NCBI RefSeq assembly: GCF_002160525.1
Contig: NZ_NFKT01000005.1
Span: 1 to 64,000, forward strand
Direction: 5' to 3'
From: Lachnoclostridium sp. An169
Lineage (GTDB): Bacteria; Bacillota; Clostridia; Lachnospirales; Lachnospiraceae
DNA: 64,000 nucleotides
Below the pieces are notes generated by a model. That model saw only the letters and a program-made list of their open reading frames with translations, was not told the origin of the DNA and did no database searches. A program made the translations under genes and the position numbers. This document shows positions 27,113 to 34,528 of this stretch, piece after piece. Every line of letters starts with the position of its first letter. The first letter of the stretch is position 1.

Positions 27113-27667
27113 ATGAAGCATCCTTTTTCATTCGATATTACATACAGCCGCCGGAAAACCGTGGCGGTACAGATTACTTCCGATGGGAAGGTAAAAGTAC
27201 GCGCACCTTACGGCTGTCCCCGTTCCTTTATCGATTCCTTCCTCTTTCAGAAGGAACGCTGGATTCTCTCCCATATGGAGAGAGCCCGCCGAAGCGCCGC
27301 CTCTCCGCGCCGTCCCCTGCCGGACTCCGAGCGGAAACGGTACATGGAGACCGCCAGGGACATTTTCACGCAGAAGACTGCCTACTATGCCCGCATTATG
27401 GGTGTCACATACGGGCGCATCACCATCCGGGAACAGAAAACCCGCTGGGGAAGCTGTTCGGCCGCCGGGAACCTCAATTTCAACTGGCGGCTCATCCTGG
27501 CGCCGGAACCGGTCCTGGACTATGTGGTTGTCCATGAACTTGCCCACCGCCGGGAGATGAACCACTCCAAGGCATTCTACGATGTGGTGGAATCCGTCCT
27601 CCCCGACTATAAAGAGGCCCGGAAATGGCTCCGTCAGAACGGAGACTCCCTGTGGAGCGCCGTTTAG
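27113..27667 (+). CDS. YgjP-like (DUF45) metallopeptidase
   Basis: A 184-residue putative zinc protease. The zinc-binding motif HELAH is at ~144-148, with a third ligand in NHSKAFYDVV. Upstream lies the hallmark TRWGSCSAAGNLNFNWRLILAP. The N-terminal part (ITYSRRKTVAVQITSDGKVKVRAPYGCP) is the usual beta-strand domain. The length agrees with the family. It is a soluble cytosolic protein whose substrates are not known. Confidence 0.9.
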   Translation: MKHPFSFDITYSRRKTVAVQITSDGKVKVRAPYGCPRSFIDSFLFQKERWILSHMERARRSAASPRRPLPDSERKRYMETARDIFTQKTAYYARIMGVTYGRITIREQKTRWGSCSAAGNLNFNWRLILAPEPVLDYVVVHELAHRREMNHSKAFYDVVESVLPDYKEARKWLRQNGDSLWSAV

Positions 27668-27702
27668 CGTTCCCACGTATGCGGAAATGCCGCGCACCGA
27701 TT

Positions 27703-28299
27703 TCAGGATGCCGTCTGCTTCAGGACCTGGTAAATATAAGACACCGGCAATCCTACCACATTATAATAGTCCCCGTCAATCCGGTCTATAAAAGCGGCAA
27801 ATGCTCCCTGGATTCCATAGGCTCCCGCCTTGTCCATCGGCTCGCCTGTGTCCACGTATCCGCGTATCTCCGCTTCATCCATGCCATGCACATACACTTT
27901 CGTCCGTACAGCGTGGCTGAATACCGTCTTTTTCCCCGCACCGTCAAATGCCAGCACCGCCACTCCGGTGTACACATCGTGGTCACGTCCCTGCAGGGAA
28001 CCCAGCATCCTGCAGGCGTCCGCCTCATCTTTCGGTTTTCCCAGGATTGCGCCGTCCAGCACAACCACTGTATCCGCACCGATCACGGTCAGACCTGCAG
28101 GGGATGACTCCGTTTCCAAGAGCTCCTCCAGGACATTCTCCGCTTTTGCAAGGGCGAGTTCCTTCACAATCTCCTCCGGCACGCTGCTGTGATAGATCTC
28201 CTCACGGCTGCTGACCCGGATTTCAAATTTCACGCCGATCTGCTCCAAAAGTTCCCTGCGTCTCGGAGACGCAGAGGCAAGTATGATTCGTTTTTTCAT
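27703..28299 (-). CDS. maf: Maf-family nucleoside triphosphate pyrophosphatase
   Basis: A 198-residue protein of the Maf/HAM1-like group that hydrolyses non-canonical or pyrimidine NTPs to monophosphates. The N-terminal signature IILASASPRRRELLEQIGVKFE, the catalytic GADTVVVLDGAILGKPKDEADACRML, and the conserved AGAYGIQGAFAAFIDRIDGDYYNVVGLP are all present. The ATG at 28299 has GAGGGAG at good spacing; the longer open frame reaches into a repeat tract and is rejected. It is convergent with the YgjP-like gene. Confidence 0.93.
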   Translation of the reverse strand: MKKRIILASASPRRRELLEQIGVKFEIRVSSREEIYHSSVPEEIVKELALAKAENVLEELLETESSPAGLTVIGADTVVVLDGAILGKPKDEADACRMLGSLQGRDHDVYTGVAVLAFDGAGKKTVFSHAVRTKVYVHGMDEAEIRGYVDTGEPMDKAGAYGIQGAFAAFIDRIDGDYYNVVGLPVSYIYQVLKQTAS

Positions 28300-28320
28300 T
28301 TCGTTTCTCCCTCGTATAAC

Positions 28321-28424
28321 AAGCTTCCATTCTTTGCTCAGCCGATAAGTTTTCATTCCCTATCCGGCCAATAAGCTTCCTTTCGGTATCCGGCTGACAG
28401 GCTTTCATTTCATATCCGGCTCTC
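28321..28424. repeat. Four tandem copies of a degenerate 26-bp repeat
   Basis: Units at 28321-28346, 28347-28372, 28373-28398 and 28399-28424 share AAGCTTTCATTC-like and TATCCGGC-like blocks at constant offset. The last unit overlaps the final codons and stop of the amidohydrolase gene. The period is not a multiple of three. The tract lies in the leader of maf on the minus strand. Confidence 0.8.
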
Positions 28425-29688
28425 CCCGGAACTCTCTCCATGCCGCAATAAGGATCTCAGGCTCTGTCACCAGACGGTAAGCGCCCTCTGCCATGCACGC
28501 CGCCGCATACAGCATGCCCTTTTCCCCGATGCTCATCCCCGCCTGGGCTGCCGCCGCCCAGTGATGCAGGGGCGTGCCTTTGCACATAGCAGCTGCACTC
28601 AGCATGATCGTGGGAACCGTGTGGCTGACGTCGGACACATCCGTCCCGATGGAGAGGGGAACCGGTTTCTCTTCCAGAGGCTCCAGTCCGCCGAAATACT
28701 GTCCACCGTTTTCCAGTCCCGCCTCTTCTGACACTTCCGCCGCAAAACGGATCTCTTCCTCTGTATAGGAGGGAAGCTCCACCTGCTCCATGGCTTCATA
28801 GAAAGTCTCCGCCAGAACGCGGTTCACTTTCATTTCCTTATTACACGTGACCCGTTCAATCTCCACCCGGGTCCCGGTCATGAGCGCCGCGCCCCTGGCG
28901 CAGTTGTCCACGCGCTCAGATGCGTCCGCTGTGCGCTCCCACTTTGAAGAACGGATAAAATAATTGGTCGCCGCAAAAGCAGGTACAATATTGGCGGGAC
29001 CGTCCGTATTTGTATAGGTATAGTGCATCCGCACATCATCTGCCACATGTTCCCGCAGGTAGTTGACTCCCACGTTCATCAGCTCTGCCGCATCCAGGGC
29101 GCTTCGCCCCATCTCCGGATGCTTCGACGCATGAGCCGCAGTCCCGTAGAACCGGTAATTCTTGATATCCTGTGCCTGCCAGATATCGTAGCTCACCCGG
29201 TTCCGGTCAAAGGGATGCCAGGTAACTGCGGCGTCAAGATCATTGAAAACGCCCGCCTCATTCATGCGGATCTTTCCGATCACCGTCTCCTCCGCCGGGC
29301 AGCCGTATACCCGGATCGTCCCGGTCAGTTTTTCTTCTTCCATCTGTGATTTCAGCTCACATGCTGCCCCGGCACAGGCAGTGCCGAGAAGGTTGTGCCC
29401 GCAGGCATGCCCTGCTCCGTCAAGAGGCTTCCTCGTAGAGGCCGGCTCCTGCCCCATCCCCGGCAGGGCGTCATACTCAGCTAGAAACCCGATCACCGGC
29501 TTTCCCTGCCCCCACTCTGCCACAAACGCCGTCTCAAATCCCGCAAGATTCCACTTCACCGCAAATCCTTCTTCTTCCAGAAAATGCGCCAACGCCCGCG
29601 AAGACTCCCTCTCCTGCTCCGAGATCTCCGGATGCCGGAAAATATAGTCCGCCGTTTCTCTCATCTTCTCTATAAACTTTTCCTTCAT
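28405..29688 (-). CDS. M20 family amidohydrolase (AbgB-like)
   Basis: A 427-residue metal-dependent amidohydrolase. Metal-site motifs are GAGHACGHNLLGTACAGAA (~91-109) and CPAEETVIGK with a conserved Glu pair. A central dimerisation domain (TAAHASKHPEMGRSALDAAELMNVGVNYLREHV) and a C-terminal catalytic part ending in TPLHHWAAAAQ follow. It is closest in pattern to AbgB, which cleaves p-aminobenzoyl-glutamate, but other N-acyl amino acids or peptides are possible. Its ribosome binding site AGGAG lies a little far from the ATG. Its last codons fall inside the 26-bp repeat tract. Confidence 0.88.
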   Translation of the reverse strand: MKEKFIEKMRETADYIFRHPEISEQERESSRALAHFLEEEGFAVKWNLAGFETAFVAEWGQGKPVIGFLAEYDALPGMGQEPASTRKPLDGAGHACGHNLLGTACAGAACELKSQMEEEKLTGTIRVYGCPAEETVIGKIRMNEAGVFNDLDAAVTWHPFDRNRVSYDIWQAQDIKNYRFYGTAAHASKHPEMGRSALDAAELMNVGVNYLREHVADDVRMHYTYTNTDGPANIVPAFAATNYFIRSSKWERTADASERVDNCARGAALMTGTRVEIERVTCNKEMKVNRVLAETFYEAMEQVELPSYTEEEIRFAAEVSEEAGLENGGQYFGGLEPLEEKPVPLSIGTDVSDVSHTVPTIMLSAAAMCKGTPLHHWAAAAQAGMSIGEKGMLYAAACMAEGAYRLVTEPEILIAAWREFRGEPDMK

Positions 29689-29766
29689 AATAGAATCTTT
29701 TACTCCTATATTCTCATTTGCATCTTCATCGTTCTATCCACCGCCAATAATAGCAAGCGTTCAGTC

Positions 29767-30369
29767 TCAACTTACAATTTGAAATATTTCGGAATCATAT
29801 GTATCGGAATCAACCACAGATACCCTGCAATTTATCCATTGAAGCTTTTTCTTCATACTATCCTGTAATGCTTTCATAATCATCTTTTTTGACCTTGTTG
29901 TGCTTCCAAAATCACCTTCCAGAAACAAGATCACATATTTCTTTTTTGAAAAATCTGAAAAAGTATTCTTTGATAAAAAATGAATGCATTCTTTAAATTC
30001 AGCCAGGCATTCCTTCGTGTCTCCAAAGGATTTTGCTCCTACCAACGCAGCTATTGTCATCGCCGTTTTCTGTGCCACTTCAATATCCAGACTGTCTCTT
30101 CCTTCCACATTCACGGAAGTGTGTACTGTATTGCGTTTTTGGTTATCCGGGGCAATTCTCCACCGGCAGTTTCCTTCATCACCGGTACAATTTTTTACTT
30201 CTATAAATGCAATCTTATCTTTCGCAACAGAAATAAAATCAACACCTTTCGATTCTGGCAATTTATTAAAATAATCTCGATAAAATTTTGTATCATCAAA
30301 TTTTATCACTGTATCATTCTCGGGAAACTGAAACTTTAATCCGCTTTCTTCCTTGATATTAGTCTCCAT
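29767..30369 (-). CDS. PD-(D/E)XK-like protein partnered with an AAA ATPase
   Basis: A 200-residue protein whose frame could start earlier, but the ATG at 30369 has AGAGGA upstream and overlaps the ATPase gene by only 11 nt. Residues 43-60 (GVDFISVAKDKIAFIEVKN) show a D44 ... E57-x-K59 pattern, with Q100 on a following helix, as in PD-(D/E)XK nucleases. No helicase or methylase domain is present. AT content is clearly higher than in the flanking genes. I do not recognise a named family. With the ATPase it forms a two-gene operon that resembles anti-phage modules; that role is inference. Confidence 0.6.
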   Translation of the reverse strand: METNIKEESGLKFQFPENDTVIKFDDTKFYRDYFNKLPESKGVDFISVAKDKIAFIEVKNCTGDEGNCRWRIAPDNQKRNTVHTSVNVEGRDSLDIEVAQKTAMTIAALVGAKSFGDTKECLAEFKECIHFLSKNTFSDFSKKKYVILFLEGDFGSTTRSKKMIMKALQDSMKKKLQWINCRVSVVDSDTYDSEIFQIVS

Positions 30370-31423
30370 AAATAATCCTCTGTTCTCTATCATACATCGC
30401 ATCAAATTCCTGCATAATTGCATTATGTTCCAAATCGGATGCCGAATTTCTCATCTCGTACTGAATGTCACGTGTCTTTTCATCCCTGAATAGTGAAACA
30501 AACCGAATATCCATTTTTTTAGGATTTAACTCCGGATAAACAGCAATCATATTAAATTCCTGCTGAATAAAATAATCATGTGTTGAAACAAAAATCTGCA
30601 CACCCATCTGGGCTAATGCAATCATCGCCTGTACAATCGGACGAATCATTTTAGGATTCATATTCGTTTCCGGTTCATCCCAGAATAAAATGGTATTCTT
30701 ATTAATACTTCCGGAAAGAATCATATAGATGATCATTGACAACTTTCTGTATCCATCAGAAAGCAGTCCCATCTCAAATTCACCTTCCCCTTTTATCTTG
30801 AAATAAAATTTCTTGTTCTTCTGGATAATCTGTCCTTTCATGATGTCTTCCAGATTATTCAGCACCTGATTTTGTTCCGTTGTGTTAGGGCCTTTCGAAA
30901 GCGGTCGATCCAAAAGTTTTGCAAGATCATAGTACATTTCTTCAAAATCTATATGGTACTCGTCGTATAATGACACAAAATGTTCTACCGTAGAAATCAT
31001 TTCTTTTGTAGGAATATAAATAACCTCATATTTCTCCATTTTCCCATCTTGCTCTATGAAAACATCCGCATGGTTTTCCTGTCTGTTTCCAAATCCAACC
31101 GTAATTTTTTGTTTTTTCTCCAACTCAACGGAAAACTCTGTCCGATTGCTTCCCTGCTTACGGCTTACCAGTCTGCCGATTTTCATTTCATCCGGACGGA
31201 ATATGCCTTGAATTTTCTTAACCAGAAGCTGTTCTGCCATCTCTTTTGTCAGATTATCTGAACTGCCATTACTAAAGGGTTTTATCAACGAATACATCAC
31301 TTTCAAAAGTGTCGTCTTCCCTGTACTGTTTTCACCACAGATAATATTGATATTATCCGACCAATTTATTTCAGCATTCTCAAAAGCCATAAAATTATTT
31401 AATACTAACTTTTTGATTTTCAT
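30359..31423 (-). CDS. AAA/OLD-like (AAA_15/21) ATPase
   Basis: A 354-residue single-domain ABC/SMC-type ATPase. The Walker A is GENSTGKTT (30-38), the signature-like segment LLSDGYRKLSMIIYM is at 220-234, the Walker B ILFWDEPE at 245-252, and the switch histidine follows in STHDYF (H282). It has no TOPRIM extension of OLD nucleases; the nuclease-like part is provided by the downstream overlapping gene. Such ATPases are typical sensor or motor halves of two-gene defence systems. It is AT-rich, with a TTGAAG/TACAAT promoter about 95 bp upstream. Confidence 0.75.
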   Translation of the reverse strand: MKIKKLVLNNFMAFENAEINWSDNINIICGENSTGKTTLLKVMYSLIKPFSNGSSDNLTKEMAEQLLVKKIQGIFRPDEMKIGRLVSRKQGSNRTEFSVELEKKQKITVGFGNRQENHADVFIEQDGKMEKYEVIYIPTKEMISTVEHFVSLYDEYHIDFEEMYYDLAKLLDRPLSKGPNTTEQNQVLNNLEDIMKGQIIQKNKKFYFKIKGEGEFEMGLLSDGYRKLSMIIYMILSGSINKNTILFWDEPETNMNPKMIRPIVQAMIALAQMGVQIFVSTHDYFIQQEFNMIAVYPELNPKKMDIRFVSLFRDEKTRDIQYEMRNSASDLEHNAIMQEFDAMYDREQRIIYGD

Positions 31424-31518
31424 GTCTACCGGTCACCTCATTTCCTCTACTTCAGTTTTCCACCAAATCCATTTTTAATGCCTTTTATCCTTCCTGACGT
31501 GCTGCCATAATCCATAAT

Positions 31519-31547
31519 ATTGTACCACACTATATTTTCTTCTTCAA
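31519..31547 (-). promoter_or_regulatory. Promoter of the ATPase/nuclease-like pair
   Basis: On the minus strand TTGAAG (31547-31542) and TACAAT (31524-31519) are 17 bp apart. The match is good and the pair has its own transcription unit, divergent from the dehydratase operon. Confidence 0.75.
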
Positions 31548-31558
31548 CGATCCAAGTT

Positions 31559-31599
31559 TGTGGTTTTATGTGGTTTTCATTTTATTCATTTGTGGTTTT
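31559..31599. repeat. Three direct repeats TGTGGTTTT between divergent promoters
   Basis: Exact 9-bp copies are at 31559-31567, 31569-31577 and 31591-31599. Starts are 10 and 22 bp apart, close to one and two helical turns, so they face the same side of the DNA. They lie upstream of both the ATPase-operon -35 box and the dehydratase-operon -35 box. They may be a regulator site; no regulator gene is adjacent. Confidence 0.6.
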
Positions 31600-31623
31600 T
31601 TGTCAGATTTCTTCATTATAATA

Positions 31624-31652
31624 TTGCCATTCTCCTGTGTTTATAGTATAAT
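31624..31652 (+). promoter_or_regulatory. Promoter of the diol/glycerol dehydratase operon
   Basis: TTGCCA (31624-31629) and a perfect TATAAT (31647-31652) are separated by 17 bp. Transcription would begin near 31660. The transcript leader of ~75 nt carries a short hairpin, CCCGAT (31667-31672) with ATCGGG (31681-31686). No cobalamin riboswitch fits in this leader. Confidence 0.85.
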
Positions 31653-31734
31653 CAGACCTAAAGATGCCCGATTCTGCGACATCGGGACAGACATTCAACA
31701 TTCGTAATTTATTTCCGTAAGGAGAACAGCCATT

Positions 31735-33399
31735 ATGAAAAGATCAAAACGTATTGAGACACTGGACAGGCGCCCGGTAAACCTGGACGGCTTCATCAAT
31801 GAATGGCCGGAGATGGGGTTTGTCGCAATGAGCAGCCCCTATGATCCGAAGCCTTCTGTGCGCGTGGAAGACGGAAAGATCGTGGAACTGGACGGGAAAC
31901 AGAGGGAAGATTTCGACTTTATCGACCAGTTTATCGCCGACTATGCCATCAACATCGACCGCACTGTGGAATCCATGGCAGTGCCGTCTCTTGACATTGC
32001 CCGCATGATCGTGGACATCAACGTATCCAGAAAAGAGATCCTGAGACTGATCTCAGGGATCACTCCGGCGAAGATGACGGAAGTCATGAACCATCTGAAC
32101 GTGGTGGAACTGATGATGGGCATGCAGAAGATCCGCGCCAGACGCAAACCGGGCAACCAGGCGCATATCACCAACCTGAAGGACGACCCGGTGCAGATCG
32201 CCGCAGACGCCGCGGAAGGTGCTCTGAGAGGATTTGCAGAGGAAGAGACAACCATGGGTGTGGCACGGTACGCGCCGTTAAGCGCCATGGCTCTTCTGAT
32301 CGGTTCCCAGGCAGGACGCCCGGGTGTGCTGACCCAGTGTTCCGCTGAGGAAGCCACAGAACTTGAACTCGGCATCCGCGGACTGACCACATACGCAGAG
32401 ACACTCTCTGTATACGGCACAGAGAAGGTATTTATCGACGGAGATGACACGCCGTACTCCAAGGCGTTCTTAAACTCCGCCTATGCATCCCGCGGGCTGA
32501 AAGTCCGCTTCACATCCGGCTCCGGCTCGGAGGTGCTGATGGGAAGCAGCGAGAAGAAATCCATGCTCTACCTGGAGTGCCGCTGTCTCTTCGTGACAAA
32601 GGGCGCGGGAAGCCAGGGCATCCAGAACGGTTCCGTGAGCTGCATCGGCGTGACCGGTTCAGTTCCGGCAGGCATCCGCGAAGTACTGGCGGAAAACCTG
32701 GTAGCTGCTCTCCTCGGTCTGGAGTGCGCATCTTCCAACGACCAGAGTTTCTCGAACTCGGATATGCGGCGTACTGCCCGGACCATGCTGGAGTTCCTTC
32801 CGGGAACGGATTTCATCTTCTCGGGATATGCGGCAGAACCGAACTACGACAACATGTTCGCGGGGTCCAACTTCGACGCCGAGGACTTTGACGATTACAA
32901 TGTACTCCAGAGAGATATGCAGGTGGACGGAGGACTGCGCCCCGTGACAGAGGAAGAAGTCATCCGTGTCCGCAACAAGGCTGCCCGCGCGGTTCAGGCC
33001 GTATTCCGCAGTCTGGGGCTCTCCCCGGTGACGGACGAGCAGGTGGAGGCAGTGACTTACGCCCACGGCAGCAAGGACACTCCGTCCCGTGATGTAACCG
33101 CAGACCTGGCAGCCGCAGAGGATGTACTGAAGCGGGGCATCACCGGTATCGATGTAGTGAAAGCTCTGGCCGAGACCGGATTTGAGGATATTGCATCCAG
33201 CGTCCTCAACATGCTCCGCCAGAGAGTGGCAGGCGACTACATGCAGACCGCCGCCATTCTGGACAGGGATTTCCACGTGCTCTCCGGTGTCAACACTCCC
33301 AACGACTACATGGGCCCCGGAACGGGCTACCGCGTGGACGGCGAGCGATGGGAAGAGATCAAAAAGATCCCGCACATTATCAACCCGAAGGATATGTAG
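31735..33399 (+). CDS. pduC: B12-dependent diol/glycerol dehydratase large subunit
   Basis: A 554-residue catalytic alpha subunit, the usual length. It uses adenosylcobalamin to convert 1,2-propanediol to propanal and/or glycerol to 3-hydroxypropanal. The N-terminus [29 protein letters not shown], the central [24 protein letters not shown] and [22 protein letters not shown], and the C-terminal [14 protein letters not shown] are family hallmarks. Sequence alone does not separate diol from glycerol preference safely. It heads a tight operon encoding the other subunits, reactivase and adenosyltransferase. Confidence 0.95.
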   Translation: MKRSKRIETLDRRPVNLDGFINEWPEMGFVAMSSPYDPKPSVRVEDGKIVELDGKQREDFDFIDQFIADYAINIDRTVESMAVPSLDIARMIVDINVSRKEILRLISGITPAKMTEVMNHLNVVELMMGMQKIRARRKPGNQAHITNLKDDPVQIAADAAEGALRGFAEEETTMGVARYAPLSAMALLIGSQAGRPGVLTQCSAEEATELELGIRGLTTYAETLSVYGTEKVFIDGDDTPYSKAFLNSAYASRGLKVRFTSGSGSEVLMGSSEKKSMLYLECRCLFVTKGAGSQGIQNGSVSCIGVTGSVPAGIREVLAENLVAALLGLECASSNDQSFSNSDMRRTARTMLEFLPGTDFIFSGYAAEPNYDNMFAGSNFDAEDFDDYNVLQRDMQVDGGLRPVTEEEVIRVRNKAARAVQAVFRSLGLSPVTDEQVEAVTYAHGSKDTPSRDVTADLAAAEDVLKRGITGIDVVKALAETGFEDIASSVLNMLRQRVAGDYMQTAAILDRDFHVLSGVNTPNDYMGPGTGYRVDGERWEEIKKIPHIINPKDM

Positions 33400-33415
33400 A
33401 GAGGAGGAAACGTTT

Positions 33416-34132
33416 ATGCAGATCAGTGAAGAATTAATCCGTCAGATCACCAGTGCAGTTATCAGCCAGATGTCACAGGCAGGCGCTTCCTCAGAATCAG
33501 GCAGCACCGCAGGAACCGGCGATGTTTCAGGTTCCTGGAGCACATCCGCCGGCGAAGTTCCGTCCATGGCAGGCAGAGAACGGATCAATGAAGAAAAGAC
33601 ATCCTACGCAGATTATCCCCGCGCAAAACAGGGAACCGACCCGAAGGAAGTCGTCATCGGCGTGGGCGCGGCATTTCAGAGAGAGATTAAAAAGACCATA
33701 TGCGGAATCCCCCTGGATGAGGTTCTTCGCAATGTGAAGGCAGGCATCGAGGAGGAGGGAATGATTCCCAGAGTCGTCAAGATTCTGGACACTTCCGACG
33801 TATGTTTCATGGCCCTGGAGGCGGCAAAACTCTCCGGTTCCGGCATCGGCGTGGGCATCCAGTCCAAGGGAACCACGGTCATCCACCAGAGAGATCTGTA
33901 CCCCCTCTCCAACCTGGAGCTTTTCCCCCAGGCGCCGCTTATGACCCTGGAGACTTACCGTCAGATCGGTCAGAACGCCGCCAAATATGTGAAGGGCGAG
34001 CAGGTCGTGCCGATCCCCAGTACCAATGACCCGATGTGCCGCCCGAAATATCAGGTAAAAGCGGCGCTTATGCACATCGCGGAGACAGAGCAGCTCGACC
34101 CCGAGGTCGGTGCAGTAGAATGGGAGGGATAG
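33416..34132 (+). CDS. pduD: Diol/glycerol dehydratase medium subunit with an encapsulation-peptide-like N-terminus
   Basis: A 238-residue beta subunit. The conserved core begins near residue 80 ([24 protein letters not shown]). Before it lies an 18-residue amphipathic helix [19 protein letters not shown], similar in pattern to the PduD signal that targets the enzyme into propanediol microcompartments. A Ser/Gly-rich linker follows. The simple DhaB-type medium subunits lack this extension. ATG 33416 has GAGGAGG; the longer open frame runs back into pduC and is rejected. No shell protein genes occur in the window. Confidence 0.93.
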   Translation: MQISEELIRQITSAVISQMSQAGASSESGSTAGTGDVSGSWSTSAGEVPSMAGRERINEEKTSYADYPRAKQGTDPKEVVIGVGAAFQREIKKTICGIPLDEVLRNVKAGIEEEGMIPRVVKILDTSDVCFMALEAAKLSGSGIGVGIQSKGTTVIHQRDLYPLSNLELFPQAPLMTLETYRQIGQNAAKYVKGEQVVPIPSTNDPMCRPKYQVKAALMHIAETEQLDPEVGAVEWEG

Positions 34133-34135
34133 AGA

Positions 34136-34528
34136 ATGCAGTACCCTTTGGCAGAACACGAAAAAGATAAGATCACATCAAAGACCGGGAAAAAGTTCAC
34201 GGACATCACACTGGATGAGGTCATGAAGAACCATGTTTCCCCGGATGATATCAAAATATCAAAAGAAATCTTAAAAGCCCAGGGCCAGGTGGCTCTGGAA
34301 GCGGACAACGGCCCGATGGAGAAAAACTTCGAGCGCGCTGCCGAGCTTGTGGACGTTCCGGATGACGTCATTCTGAAAATGTATGACAAACTCCGCCCCA
34401 ACCGCTCCACCAAGCTGGAACTTGTCATGATGGCCCAGGAGCTTCTGGAGAAGTACAACGCAAGGAACTGCGCCCGTCTTGTCATGGAAGCTGCCGAGGT
34501 ATATGAAAAGAGAGGAATACTGCGTTGA
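34136..34528 (+). CDS. pduE: Diol/glycerol dehydratase small subunit
   Basis: A 130-residue gamma subunit with the conserved ITLDEVMKNHVSPDDIKISKEILKAQGQVA and FERAAELVDVPDDVILKMYDKLRPNRST. It completes the (alpha-beta-gamma)2 holoenzyme. It starts 3 nt after the pduD stop, and its stop overlaps the reactivase start codon by 4 nt. Confidence 0.94.
   Translation: MQYPLAEHEKDKITSKTGKKFTDITLDEVMKNHVSPDDIKISKEILKAQGQVALEADNGPMEKNFERAAELVDVPDDVILKMYDKLRPNRSTKLELVMMAQELLEKYNARNCARLVMEAAEVYEKRGILR

Noticed and set aside
29980..30339. Plus-strand 119-codon frame antisense to the nuclease-like gene
   Set aside because: It lies wholly within a minus-strand gene with better start signals and domain-like sequence; it is a shadow frame.
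29767..31423. Assignment of the first ATPase pair as Gabija, PARIS or an OLD nuclease
   Set aside because: The ATPase has no TOPRIM domain, no UvrD-like helicase is adjacent, and the partner has a PD-(D/E)XK-like rather than a TOPRIM/DUF4435 pattern.
31653..31734. Cobalamin riboswitch before the dehydratase operon
   Set aside because: The leader is only about 75 nt and lacks the B12-box; a cobalamin riboswitch would not fit.
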